Assembly: GCF_018131185.1 (NCBI RefSeq)
Contig: NZ_JAFCJE010000007.1
Span: 124,001 to 188,000 of the forward strand
Origin: Bradyrhizobium diazoefficiens
Lineage (GTDB): Bacteria; Pseudomonadota; Alphaproteobacteria; Rhizobiales; Xanthobacteraceae
Direction of reading: 5' to 3'
Length of the DNA stretch: 64,000 bases
Shown: positions 25,390 through 34,163 of the stretch, in pieces
Layout: each line of letters begins with the position of its first letter
Position numbering within the stretch: the first letter of the stretch is position 1
Made by a program: the position numbers and the translations under genes
The notes under the pieces: generated by a model
The model's input: only the letters and a program-made list of their open reading frames with translations
Databases searched by the model: none
What the model was told of the DNA's origin: nothing

Positions 25390-26376
25390 GTGGGACATGG
25401 AATGAAGGCCGCAATTGCGCTCGCCGCCGCGCTTTGCGGCACGCCGGCTGTTGCGGCCTGGGAGCCGGCAAAGCCGGTCGAGATCGTGGTGGCGGCGGGC
25501 GCGGGTGGTGCCTCCGACCAGATGGCGCGGATGATGCAGGCCGCGATCCAGAAGAACAATCTGATGAAGCAGCCGGTGGTCGTCTCGCTCAAGGGCGGCG
25601 CCTCGGGCGCGGAAGCGCTGATGTACATGAAGTCCAGCGAGGGCGATCCGAACAAGGTGCTGATCGCCTATTCGCTGATCTACATGCTGCCGCTGTCGGC
25701 GAAGATCCCGTTCAACTGGCGTGAGCTGACCCCGGTTTCCGTGGTCGCGCTCGACCAGTTCGTGCTCTGGGACAACAGCGTTGGCCCCAAGACGGTGAAG
25801 GAGTTCGTCGCGGCCGCGAAGGCGGCGAGCGCGCCGTTCAAGATGGGCGGCACCGGCTCCAAGCGCGAGGATCACGTGCTGACCGTCTTCCTGGAGCAGA
25901 AGACCGGCGCGAAGTTCTCCTATCTGCCCTACAAGTCCGGCGGCGAGGCCGCGACCCAGCTGGTCGGCAACCACACCGAAGCCAACGTCAATAATCCGTC
26001 CGAGAATCTCGAAGTCTGGCGTGCGGGCCAGGTGCGACCGCTCTGCGTGTTCGACAAGGAGCGCATCGCCTACACCACCAAGGTGACGGAGACGCAGTCC
26101 TGGGCCGACATCCCGACCTGCAAGGAGGAGGGCGTCGACGTCCAGTATCTGATGCTGCGCGCGATGTTCCTGCCCGGCAAGGTCACGCCGGAGCAGCAGG
26201 CTTTCTACGTCGATCTCTTCCACAAGGTGACGCAGACCGCCGAGTACAAGGAGTACATGGAGAAGCAGGCGTTGAAGCCGATCTTCCTCACCGGCAAGGA
26301 CATGGTGCAGTTCCTCGAGGAGGACGATGCCGTCAACAAGTCGCTGATGACGGAAGCCGGATTCGTCGCGAAGTGA
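25390..26376 (+). CDS. tctC: Tripartite tricarboxylate transporter substrate-binding protein (TctC/Bug family)
   Basis: Periplasmic binding protein of 328 residues. The signal peptide ends at about residue 22 (TPAVAA). The mature protein begins WEPAKPVEIVVAAGAGGASDQMAR, the typical Bug-protein start that contacts the ligand. The region FKMGGTGSKREDHVLTVFLEQ is the usual second-lobe ligand site. Start is GTG 25390, with AGGGAAG at a good distance; ATG 25402 is an alternative. It is followed by tctB and tctA, so it feeds a dedicated permease for a carboxylate that cannot be named from the sequence. Confidence 0.9.
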   Translation: MGHGMKAAIALAAALCGTPAVAAWEPAKPVEIVVAAGAGGASDQMARMMQAAIQKNNLMKQPVVVSLKGGASGAEALMYMKSSEGDPNKVLIAYSLIYMLPLSAKIPFNWRELTPVSVVALDQFVLWDNSVGPKTVKEFVAAAKAASAPFKMGGTGSKREDHVLTVFLEQKTGAKFSYLPYKSGGEAATQLVGNHTEANVNNPSENLEVWRAGQVRPLCVFDKERIAYTTKVTETQSWADIPTCKEEGVDVQYLMLRAMFLPGKVTPEQQAFYVDLFHKVTQTAEYKEYMEKQALKPIFLTGKDMVQFLEEDDAVNKSLMTEAGFVAK

Positions 26377-26382
26377 CCTCTT

Positions 26383-26524
26383 CACCTCGCCCCGTTCGCG
26401 GGGAGAGGTCGGATTGCATCGAAGATGCAATCCGGGTGAGGGGGACTCTCCGCGAGTCCGACTTTCACTGTCCCCGTGGAGACTCCCCCTCACCCCGACC
26501 CTCTCGCCGCACACGGGGAGAGGG
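26383..26524. repeat. Complex palindromic repeat in the tctC-tctB gap
   Basis: Several nested inverted repeats fill this gap. GGATTGCATC and GATGCAATCC (26411-26433) are separated by GAA. GGTGAGGGGGA and TCCCCCTCACC (26435-26494) pair perfectly over 11 bases. Two CCTCTCC/GGGGAGAGG-type arms flank them. The composition matches dispersed repeats of rhizobial genomes. Placed inside an operon, it may stabilise the tctC transcript or reduce tctBA expression. Confidence 0.72.
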
Positions 26525-26555
26525 AGGATTGACCGCACTCCGTCCCTGACAGCTC

Positions 26556-27098
26556 ATGTCCCAAACCGATCTTGAAATCGTCGTCGACGATCCGACCGCG
26601 CCTGAAGACGACTCGCCTTCTGTCGTCTCTAGAGGCACGATCGAGATTGTCGTCTGTCTCCTGCTGTTCGCGCTGGCCGTCACGCTCGGCTACGACAATT
26701 GGCGAACGGGCGCGGCCTGGGATGCGACCGGGCCCGAGCCCGGCTATTTCCCCTTCTACCTCTCCATCATTCTCGGCGGCGGCAGCCTCTACGGCCTTGT
26801 CGCGGCGCTGCGCACGCAGCGCGCGGTGCGCCAGACCTTCGTCACGCGCGCGCAAGCCCGCCGCGTGATGGCCGTATTCGTGCCGACGCTGCTGTTCTGC
26901 CTGGCGATGCAGTTCCTCGGCCTCTATGTCGCAAGCTTCCTTCTGATTTCCGGCTTCATGCGCTTCGTCGGCAAGATCGCGCTGTGGAAGTCTCTGCTCA
27001 CCGCTCTCGTGTTCACGGCGATCATGTTCGTCACCTTCGATGTCGCCTTCGACGTCATCATGCCGAAAGGGCCGCTCGAAGCGGCCTTCGGTCGCTAG
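26556..27098 (+). CDS. tctB: Tripartite tricarboxylate transporter small membrane subunit
   Basis: A 180-residue inner-membrane protein with four to five predicted helices. It shows the TctB pattern GPEPGYFPFYLSIILGGGSLYGL after the first helix and a conserved C-terminal helix pair. Start ATG 26556. It lies between tctC and tctA (12-base gap) and forms the permease with TctA. Confidence 0.9.
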   Translation: MSQTDLEIVVDDPTAPEDDSPSVVSRGTIEIVVCLLLFALAVTLGYDNWRTGAAWDATGPEPGYFPFYLSIILGGGSLYGLVAALRTQRAVRQTFVTRAQARRVMAVFVPTLLFCLAMQFLGLYVASFLLISGFMRFVGKIALWKSLLTALVFTAIMFVTFDVAFDVIMPKGPLEAAFGR

Positions 27099-27110
27099 GC
27101 GGGTCCCGCG

Positions 27111-28628
27111 ATGGAAGCTCTCGGTCTCCTGCTTCACGGCTTCGCCGTCCTGCTGACGTGGAAGACGCTCGTGCTGATGATGGTCGGGCTGGTGCTCGGG
27201 ATCTTCGTCGGCGTGCTGCCGGGGCTCGGCGGCCCCAACGGCGTTGCGATCCTGTTGCCGCTCACCTTCACGATGGATCCGACCTCGGCCATCGTGATGC
27301 TGTCCTGCATCTATTGGGGCGCGCTGTTCGGCGGCGCGATTACATCGATCCTGTTCAACATCCCCGGCGAGGCCTGGTCGGTCGCGACCACATTCGACGG
27401 TTATCCGATGGCGCAGCAGGGCAGGGCGGCCGAAGCGTTGACCGCGGCGTTCACGTCCTCCTTCATCGGCTCGCTGGTCGCGGTGTTGCTGATCACTTTC
27501 CTCGCGCCGATGATCTCGTCCTTTGCGCTGAAGTTCGGCCCGCCCGAGTTCTTCGCGGTGTATCTGCTCACCTTCTGCTCCTTCGTCGGATTGGGGCGCG
27601 AAGCCAAGCACAAGACGGTCATCTCGATGTCGCTGGGGCTGCTGCTGGCCGGCATCGGCATGGATACCGTATCGGGCAATCTGCGCATGACCTTCGGCTC
27701 GGCCGAGCTTCTACGGGGCATCAACTTCCTGGTCGCGGTCATCGGCCTTTTCGGCATCAGCGAGATTCTGCTGACGATGGAGGAGCGGCTGGCGCTGCGC
27801 GGACACGCGGCGAGCATCTCGCTCCGCGTCGTGCTCGGCGTCTGGAGAGATTTGCCGAAATATTGGATGACGCTGCTGCGCTCCTCTTTCATCGGCTGCT
27901 GGCTCGGTATCACGCCGGGCGGTGCGATCGCTGCCTCCTTCATGGGCTACAATCTGGCAAAGCGCTTCGCCAGGGACCCCGAGGGTTTCGGCAAGGGTCG
28001 CATCGAAGGCGTGTTCGCGCCCGAGACGGCGGCGCATGCCTCCGGCACAGCGGCCTTGCTGCCGATGCTGGCGCTCGGCATCCCCGGCTCCGGCACCGCC
28101 GCGATCCTGCTCGGTGGCCTGATGGTGTGGGGCCTCAATCCCGGCCCGCTGCTGTTCGTCGAGCACAAGGACTTCGTCTGGGGCCTGATCGCCTCGATGT
28201 ATCTCGGCAATGTCGTCGGCCTCGTGCTGGTGCTGACGACGGTGCCGATCTTCGCCTCGATCCTGCGTGTGCCGTTCGCCGCGGTGGCGCCGATGATCGT
28301 GGTGTCCTGCGCGATCGGCGCCTATGCGATCCAGAACGCGATGTTCGACATCTGGCTGATGCTGGGTTTCGGCGTGGTCGGCTACGTCTTCAAGAAGATC
28401 GGCATCCCCTTGGCGCCGTTCACGCTGGCGCTCGTGCTCGGCAACCGCGCCGAGGACGCCTTCCGCCTGTCGATGATCGGTTCGGGTGGCAACCTCAAGG
28501 TGTTCTGGTCGAATGGGCTGGTCGGCTCGATCACGACATTGGCGATCGTGCTGCTGTTCTGGCCGGCAATCGACGGCTTGCTCGCCCGTGTCGGATTGAC
28601 GCAGGGGAGCAAGCCAGCGTCCAGCTAG
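27111..28628 (+). CDS. tctA: Tripartite tricarboxylate transporter large permease subunit
   Basis: A 505-residue polytopic permease of the TctA family. Diagnostic stretches are GVLPGLGGPNGVAILLPLTF near the N-terminus, YWGALFGGAITSILFNIPGEAWSVAT, and the repeat-related GIPGSGTAAILLGGLMVWGLNPGP in the second half. It works with TctB in proton- or sodium-coupled uptake. It is the last gene of tctCBA; no obvious terminator follows. Confidence 0.94.
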   Translation: MEALGLLLHGFAVLLTWKTLVLMMVGLVLGIFVGVLPGLGGPNGVAILLPLTFTMDPTSAIVMLSCIYWGALFGGAITSILFNIPGEAWSVATTFDGYPMAQQGRAAEALTAAFTSSFIGSLVAVLLITFLAPMISSFALKFGPPEFFAVYLLTFCSFVGLGREAKHKTVISMSLGLLLAGIGMDTVSGNLRMTFGSAELLRGINFLVAVIGLFGISEILLTMEERLALRGHAASISLRVVLGVWRDLPKYWMTLLRSSFIGCWLGITPGGAIAASFMGYNLAKRFARDPEGFGKGRIEGVFAPETAAHASGTAALLPMLALGIPGSGTAAILLGGLMVWGLNPGPLLFVEHKDFVWGLIASMYLGNVVGLVLVLTTVPIFASILRVPFAAVAPMIVVSCAIGAYAIQNAMFDIWLMLGFGVVGYVFKKIGIPLAPFTLALVLGNRAEDAFRLSMIGSGGNLKVFWSNGLVGSITTLAIVLLFWPAIDGLLARVGLTQGSKPASS

Positions 28629-28787
28629 GGAGAAATATCTTTAAAATTCAACGGTATAATGGCGGTGTCGCCCTGGTCCTAGCCGCTATACGCCGCGATT
28701 GTTTCTGGCTGTTGCTGGCCCGGCACAGCACTTGGGCACGCCTCGACGTATGGTTTCATCACGAAATTGTGCAGCGGGGGATTCTCC

Positions 28788-29654
28788 ATGAAGCGGATTG
28801 TGATTGGAATGGCGGCGGCGATGTCGCTGTTTGCGACGGGCGCGGTTGCTGCCGATCTCGCGGCAAGGCCCTATGTCAAGGCGCCTATCGTCGATCCGGT
28901 CTGGAGCTGGACCGGCTTCTATGTCGGCGCCAATGGCGGCTATAGCTGGGGCCGTTCGCGCACTGACGTAACCTACACCAACACGGCGACCGGTGCGGTG
29001 ATCGTGCCGCCGGCCGGCTCCATCACCAGCGCCTCGTTCGACATGAACGGCGCCGTCGCAGGTGGCCAGGCCGGCTACAACTGGCAGAGCGCCAATTGGG
29101 TGTTCGGCATCGAGGGCGACCTGAATTGGTCCGACGAAAAGGGCCGCGCCGGCTTCAACTGCGGCCCCACCAGCCTTGCAGGCGGCGCCTGTCTTCCGGG
29201 CCTGACCTTTCTGCCCCCCGGCGCTGCTGCCGGCACCACTCTGACGCTCGACCAGCATCTGCTATGGTTCGGCACGGTGCGCGGCCGCGTTGGCATTCTG
29301 GCGACGCCGAAAGTGCTTTTCTATGGCACCGGCGGCGTGGCCTTCGGCGAGATCAAGACCACGGGCACCATTGCCGGCTTCACGCCGGCTGGTGTCGCGG
29401 TCGCCTCGACCAGCTCTACGTCGGACACGCGCGTCGGCTGGACCGTGGGTGCGGGTGTGGAAGGCAAGATCACTCAGAACTGGAGCGCCAAGCTCGAATA
29501 TCTCTATGTGGATCTCGGCCGGTTCTCGTCAGGTCCGTTCTCGCTGGCGCCGTTGCCCACGATTGCGGCCAGTGCTTCCTCTCGCTTCACCGACCACATC
29601 CTGCGCGCCGGCATCAACTATCAGTTCGGTGGCCCGGTCGTCGCGAAGTACTGA
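28788..29654 (+). CDS. Outer-membrane beta-barrel protein (Omp25/Omp31-like porin family)
   Basis: A 288-residue outer-membrane protein. The signal peptide (1-22) ends ATGAVAADL. The mature chain begins with VWSWTGFYVGANGGYSWG, the standard opening of rhizobial Omp25/31-like barrels. Alternating strands follow, and it ends with HILRAGINYQFGGPVVAKY, an aromatic-rich closing strand. I chose ATG 28788, which fits the signal peptide. A 159-base gap separates it from tctA, so it is probably transcribed on its own. A strong terminator follows. Confidence 0.9.
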   Translation: MKRIVIGMAAAMSLFATGAVAADLAARPYVKAPIVDPVWSWTGFYVGANGGYSWGRSRTDVTYTNTATGAVIVPPAGSITSASFDMNGAVAGGQAGYNWQSANWVFGIEGDLNWSDEKGRAGFNCGPTSLAGGACLPGLTFLPPGAAAGTTLTLDQHLLWFGTVRGRVGILATPKVLFYGTGGVAFGEIKTTGTIAGFTPAGVAVASTSSTSDTRVGWTVGAGVEGKITQNWSAKLEYLYVDLGRFSSGPFSLAPLPTIAASASSRFTDHILRAGINYQFGGPVVAKY

Positions 29655-29690
29655 GCGAGCTGGATTACAAAAGAGGCGTCCAACAATAAA

Positions 29691-29716
29691 CAAAGCCCGG
29701 CTCGCGCCGGGCTTTG
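29691..29716. terminator. Bidirectional rho-independent terminator
   Basis: CAAAGCCCGG (29691-29700) and CCGGGCTTTG (29707-29716) form a perfect 10-base-pair stem with loop CTCGCG. The AAAG and CTTT ends give short T-runs in either direction. It lies between the convergent barrel-protein and CoA-transferase genes. Confidence 0.85.
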
Positions 29717-29742
29717 TCGTTGTAGACGGGGGCGCTCGACAT

Positions 29743-30936
29743 TCACACCACCTTCGCGTCTCTGAGCCCTGCGATCTCGTCGGCCCCGAAGCCGAACTCC
29801 TTCAGCACCTCGTCGGTCTGCTCGCCGAATTCCGGCGGCCGCGCCACCATCCTGCTCGGCGTGCGCGATAGCGTCACGGGCTGGCCGAGCAGGCGGATGT
29901 GCCGGCCGTCGTCGTTCGGCACGTCCTGCGCAATGCCGAGATGCTTGACCTGCGCGTCCTCGAACATCTGGTCGATGGCATAAATCGGCCCACAAGGTAC
30001 GCCGGCCTCGTTGAGTTCGCGGACCCAGCTATCGGTCGACTTCGTCAAGGTGCGCTTCTCGATCTCGGCGTTGAGCGCGTCGCGGTTCTTGGAGCGGGCC
30101 GGCGCCGTCGCATAGTCCGGATGGCTGTAGAGCTCGGGCGCGCCGATCGCCTGGGCGCAGCGCTCCCAGATCCGTCCGCCCGTGGTGGCGATGTTGATAT
30201 AGCCGTCCGAGGTCCTGAACACGCCGGTCGGAATGCTGGTTGGATGGTTGTTGCCGGCCTGCTTGGCGACCTCTTTTTCCATCAGCCAGCGCGCGGCCTG
30301 GAAGTCGAGCATGAAGATCTGGGCCTGCAGCAGCGAGGTCTGCACCCATTGGCCCTTGCCCGAGAACTCGCGCTCGAGCAGCGCGGTGAGGATGCCCATG
30401 GCGCAGAACAGGCCGGCCGTCAGATCGGCGACGGGAATGCCGACCCGCATCGGGCCTTCGCCCGGTGCCCCGGTGATCGACATCAACCCGCCCATGCCTT
30501 GCGCGATCTGATCGAAGCCGGGCCGCTTGTGATAGGGCCCGTCCTGGCCGAAGCCGGAGATGCTGCCGTAGACGATGCGTGGATTGATCTCGGCGAGACT
30601 CTCATAGTCGATGCCGAGCTTCTTCTTCACGTCGGGCCGGAAATTCTCGACCACGACGTCGGCCTTGGCGGCGAGGCGCTTGAACAATGCGAGCCCGCGC
30701 TCGTCCTTCAGGTTCAACGTCATGGCCCGCTTGTTGCGATGCAGATTCTGGAAGTCGGAACCTCGGCGCGGGCCGCCCGGCTGCTCGCCGCCGGCGTCCT
30801 CGGTCAGCGCGTCGATCTTGATGACATTCGCCCCCCAGTCCGCCAGTTGCCGCACGCAGGTGGGCCCGGAGCGGACGCGGGTCAGATCGAGCACGGTGAA
30901 GCGCGACAGGGCTTCCGAGGCATGCGGAAAAGGCAT
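29743..30936 (-). CDS. CaiB/BaiF family CoA transferase
   Basis: A 397-residue class III CoA transferase that moves CoA between acyl groups. It begins LSRFTVLDLTRVRSGPTCVRQLADWGANVIKID. It contains NKRAMTLNLKDERGLALF, DVVVENFRPDVKKKLGIDYE and the active-site Asp in MRVGIPVADLTAGLF. The closing LGQPVTLSRTPSR region is typical. I chose ATG 30936 because CCGGAG precedes it; the frame is open to 30972. Formyl-CoA-transferase-like proteins often use oxalate or other small diacids, but specificity is not predictable. Confidence 0.88.
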   Translation of the reverse strand: MPFPHASEALSRFTVLDLTRVRSGPTCVRQLADWGANVIKIDALTEDAGGEQPGGPRRGSDFQNLHRNKRAMTLNLKDERGLALFKRLAAKADVVVENFRPDVKKKLGIDYESLAEINPRIVYGSISGFGQDGPYHKRPGFDQIAQGMGGLMSITGAPGEGPMRVGIPVADLTAGLFCAMGILTALLEREFSGKGQWVQTSLLQAQIFMLDFQAARWLMEKEVAKQAGNNHPTSIPTGVFRTSDGYINIATTGGRIWERCAQAIGAPELYSHPDYATAPARSKNRDALNAEIEKRTLTKSTDSWVRELNEAGVPCGPIYAIDQMFEDAQVKHLGIAQDVPNDDGRHIRLLGQPVTLSRTPSRMVARPPEFGEQTDEVLKEFGFGADEIAGLRDAKVV

Positions 30937-31052
30937 CTTGAGTGGCTCCGGGGCAGATTGCGGGCCTACCATAGTGTCGAAAGATCATGCGACAAGCCGG
31001 CCCGGCGCCGATGCAGCCTGCCGAAATGCCATGCCTGATGCGGTGCCTGAGA

Positions 31053-31358
31053 TCAGCGCGAGAGGCGCTTCAGCTCCGCGCGCGCGCGTTCGGCGAGGGG
31101 GTCATCGCCGTGACGGGCGATGAAGAGCTCGAAGGCCTCCCGCGTTCCCTTCCGGCGGGCGGCTTCGTATTCCTCTGCCACGGCGGCGGCAGGATCTCGG
31201 GCCATCGGCATGGAGGGCGCGCGTCCCGCCTTGCCGTTCTCGTCCGCATTGGCCTTCTCCACCATGGCGGGCAGTCCTCCGAAAGATTGGTGATCCAGTC
31301 CGGCCAGCGCGATCAGAGTACCGAACAATAGACCGGCCAGGAACGAACGTCGTTTCAT
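31053..31358 (-). CDS. Small predicted secreted protein of unknown function
   Basis: A 101-residue product, ATG 31358. Residues 1-20 (MKRRSFLAGLLFGTLIALAG) look like a signal peptide or membrane anchor. The rest is charged and helical, ending AEEYEAARRKGTREAFELFIARHGDDPLAERARAELKRL. That end resembles a single TPR-like or SPOR-adjacent helical hairpin seen in caspase-associated and Sel1-type proteins. I do not recognise a family. It stands alone between the CoA transferase and the divergent metalloprotease. Confidence 0.68.
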   Translation of the reverse strand: MKRRSFLAGLLFGTLIALAGLDHQSFGGLPAMVEKANADENGKAGRAPSMPMARDPAAAVAEEYEAARRKGTREAFELFIARHGDDPLAERARAELKRLSR

Positions 31359-31465
31359 TGAAACCCTGCAAATGACGCGTGCCGCGGGAACTGAGGGACC
31401 GTATGACTACGGGATTTGATGGCTAACATAGTCTTATGGAAGGCGCGCGGACGCCGCTGCCCAAT

Positions 31466-31482
31466 TTAAACCAAACGTTTAA
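31466..31482. promoter_or_regulatory. Inverted repeat upstream of the metalloprotease gene
   Basis: TTAAAC and GTTTAA are separated by five bases, in an AT-rich patch 63 bases before the protease start and inside the divergent promoter region. It may be an operator or part of a promoter; nothing more can be said. Confidence 0.35.
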
Positions 31483-31544
31483 CTCCCAAGCTAGAATCAT
31501 CTGCTTTATTCCGAATCGCGCGATGCGTTGCTCTGGAGAGTCCA

Positions 31545-34163
31545 TTGGCTACCGCCGTTAATGTCAGTGCCACCAACAATGCCGAGATCGACGGCCTGCT
31601 GTCCGGCGTCAAATGGACCGGCACGATCACCTATAGCTTTCCCGACGCATCCAGCGACTACCCCAATCCCTATTACGGCGGCGACAGCGAGCCGACCACA
31701 TCGGGCCTTGCCTCGGCGCCCACCCAGATCAAGGCGGCGATCAATTACGCGGTCGGGCTGATCCTCAGTTACACCAACGCCAACATCCAGTACGCGGGAA
31801 CGAACGGCGCCGACATCATGATCGCGCAGTCGCCCGCGGCCAATCCAACGGCCTATGCCTACTATCCCGGGAATTATGCGTCCGGCGGCGACATCTGGTT
31901 CGGCACTCAATACAACTTCTCGCTCGCCAAGCTCGGCAACTATTACTTCACGACCGCGATGCACGAGCTCGGCCACGCCCTCGGTCTCAAGCACAGCCAG
32001 GAGGCCGGCGGCCCCGGCAACGTCGCTGTGCCGAGCGCGCACGACAGCAGCGAATATACCGTCATGAGCTATCGCAGCTATGTCGGCGCTTCGACTACGA
32101 GCGGCTACACCAACGAAGCGTACGGATATTCGCAGACCTACATGGCCAACGATATTCTCGCGCTCCAGGTCATGTACGGCGCGGACTACACGACCCAAAG
32201 CAGCAATACCGTCTACACCTGGAATCCGACCACCGGGCAGCAGTTCATTAACGGCGTCGGGCAGCTCGCGCCGGGCGGCGGCGTCGGCGGCTCGGCCAAC
32301 CGCATCTACGAGACGGTCTGGGACGGCGGCGGCGTCGATACTTACGATCTGTCGAACTACACGACGAACCTGAGCATCAACCTCAATCCCGGTGCCTCGT
32401 CGGTGTTCTCCTCCGTGCAACTGGCCAATCTCGGCAACGGCCATTACGCATCGGGCAACGTCTACAACGCCTATCTGTACAACGGCGACGCCCGCTCCTA
32501 CATCGACAACGCCACTGGCGGGTCCGGCAACGACACGTTGATGGGCAACGCGATCGCCAACGCGCTGAACGGCGGCGGCGGCAACGACACGATCGTCGGC
32601 GGCGCGGGCAACGACGGCATCAATGGCGGCTCGGGCAGCGACACGGCGGTGTATTCGGGCAGCCGGGCCAACTATCTGGTCTCATATAATTCCGCGACCC
32701 AGACGTTCACTCTGACCGACCAGCGCAGCGGCGTGCCCGATGGCACCGATACGGTCACCGGCGTCGAATATTTCCAGTTCGCGGGCGTTACGGTTGCCGC
32801 CGCCAGCCTCGTGCCGAGCGCGATCGAGACGTTCGGATCGACGAGCGTGGCTCTGACGGGCGGTAACTATTATCTGAACAGCATCTCGACCGGCACCGGA
32901 CCGGTCCTGAAATATGCCGGCGCCGCGGTGATCGCGGCCAATTACAGCACGTGGTCGGTCATCGGCGCCGAGCAGGTGACGGGCGGCGGCTACGACGTGG
33001 TCTGGAAGAATTCGGCGAACGCCCACTATTCGGTCTGGAGTACGGACAGCACCGGCAATTTCATCACGACTCTCGGCTCGGCTCCGGAGATGCTGGGGAC
33101 GGACGCCTCGCTACAGGCGCTGGAATCGACGCTGCAACAGGATCTCAATGGCGACGGCACGACAGGGGTTGTCAGCATCCCCGTCGTCAGCGGCGTCGCG
33201 ATCGAGACGTTCGGGTCGACCAGCGCGGTCCTGTCTGGTGGAAACTATTACCTGAACAGCATCTCGACTGGCACCGGACCGACCCTGAAATATGCCGGCG
33301 CTGCGGTGATCGCGGCCAATTACAGCACGTGGTCGGTCATCGGCGCCGAGCAGGTGACGGGCGGCGGCTACGACGTGGTCTGGAAGAATTCGGCGAACGC
33401 CCACTATTCGGTCTGGAGCACGGATAGCAACGGCAACTTCCTGACCACGCTCGCCGCGGCTCCCGAAGTGCTGGGCACCGATGCGTCGCTGCAGGCGCTG
33501 GAGCCGACGCTGCACCAGGATCTCAACGGCGACGGCACGATCGGTCTCTCCTTGATTCCCGTCAACGGCGTCACCATCGAGGCATTCGGAGCGACCCGTG
33601 CAGTCTTGTTTAGTGGCAACTACTATCTGTACGATGCGGCCGGTACCGGCCCCACGTTGAAATACGCTGGCTCGGTCGTGAATGCCGCCAATTACAGCAC
33701 GTGGTCGGTGATCGGCGCCGAGCAGGTGTCCGGCGGCGGCTACGACGTGGTCTGGAAGAACTCGGCGAACGCCCACTATTCGGTGTGGAGCACGGACAGC
33801 AATGGCAACTTCCTGACCACGCTCGCCGCGTCCCCGGAAGTGCTGGGAACCGACCCATCTCTGAAGGCGCTGGAGCCGACGCTGTACCAGGACCTCAATG
33901 GCGACGGTGCCATCGGTGCAGCGCCGCCCGCCACGGCGGGGGCCGGGACGTCCGGTGACGGCTTTGCGTTCAACTTCACCGAGGGCGGGACCCCATTGAC
34001 CACTTCGTCCGAGCTACCGGATGCCATGCCCGCGCCAGCCAATGTGCAGACCACGTCGGAGCAGTGGTCTCAACTGACGGGAAGCCACGACACGGCTGCT
34101 GCGTTCGACATAGTGGCCGATTTTCTTCACAACCTGCACGGGCCCGGCTTCCTGCTGAGCTGA
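31545..34163 (+). CDS. Serralysin-like RTX metalloprotease with three tandem C-terminal repeats
   Basis: An 872-residue probable secreted zinc protease of the M10 metzincin group. The catalytic motif HELGHALGLKH gives zinc ligands His140, His144 and His150, and the Met-turn is YTVMSYRSY. Residues about 325-365 hold RTX calcium nonapeptides (GGSGNDTLM, GGGGNDTIV, GGAGNDGIN, GGSGSDTAV). Residues 427-552, 553-677 and 678-797 are three copies of a Trp-containing module, each ending in DLNGDG; they recall the W_rich_C type. There is no signal peptide, which fits type I secretion. Start is TTG 31545 after CTGGAGAG. No exporter genes are nearby. Confidence 0.88.
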   Translation: MATAVNVSATNNAEIDGLLSGVKWTGTITYSFPDASSDYPNPYYGGDSEPTTSGLASAPTQIKAAINYAVGLILSYTNANIQYAGTNGADIMIAQSPAANPTAYAYYPGNYASGGDIWFGTQYNFSLAKLGNYYFTTAMHELGHALGLKHSQEAGGPGNVAVPSAHDSSEYTVMSYRSYVGASTTSGYTNEAYGYSQTYMANDILALQVMYGADYTTQSSNTVYTWNPTTGQQFINGVGQLAPGGGVGGSANRIYETVWDGGGVDTYDLSNYTTNLSINLNPGASSVFSSVQLANLGNGHYASGNVYNAYLYNGDARSYIDNATGGSGNDTLMGNAIANALNGGGGNDTIVGGAGNDGINGGSGSDTAVYSGSRANYLVSYNSATQTFTLTDQRSGVPDGTDTVTGVEYFQFAGVTVAAASLVPSAIETFGSTSVALTGGNYYLNSISTGTGPVLKYAGAAVIAANYSTWSVIGAEQVTGGGYDVVWKNSANAHYSVWSTDSTGNFITTLGSAPEMLGTDASLQALESTLQQDLNGDGTTGVVSIPVVSGVAIETFGSTSAVLSGGNYYLNSISTGTGPTLKYAGAAVIAANYSTWSVIGAEQVTGGGYDVVWKNSANAHYSVWSTDSNGNFLTTLAAAPEVLGTDASLQALEPTLHQDLNGDGTIGLSLIPVNGVTIEAFGATRAVLFSGNYYLYDAAGTGPTLKYAGSVVNAANYSTWSVIGAEQVSGGGYDVVWKNSANAHYSVWSTDSNGNFLTTLAASPEVLGTDPSLKALEPTLYQDLNGDGAIGAAPPATAGAGTSGDGFAFNFTEGGTPLTTSSELPDAMPAPANVQTTSEQWSQLTGSHDTAAAFDIVADFLHNLHGPGFLLS
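32823..33935 (+). repeat. Three tandem intragenic repeats in the metalloprotease gene
   Basis: The repeats begin at 32823, 33201 and 33576 with periods of 378 and 375 bases. Bases 32925-33040 and 33303-33418 are identical over 116 positions, including silent sites. The third copy is more diverged. Such identity points to recent duplication or gene conversion. Confidence 0.9.

Noticed and set aside
32823..33935. Regular repeats that might suggest a CRISPR array or minisatellite.
   Set aside because: The period of about 375 bases keeps the reading frame and encodes a protein module; there are no short spacers or cas genes.
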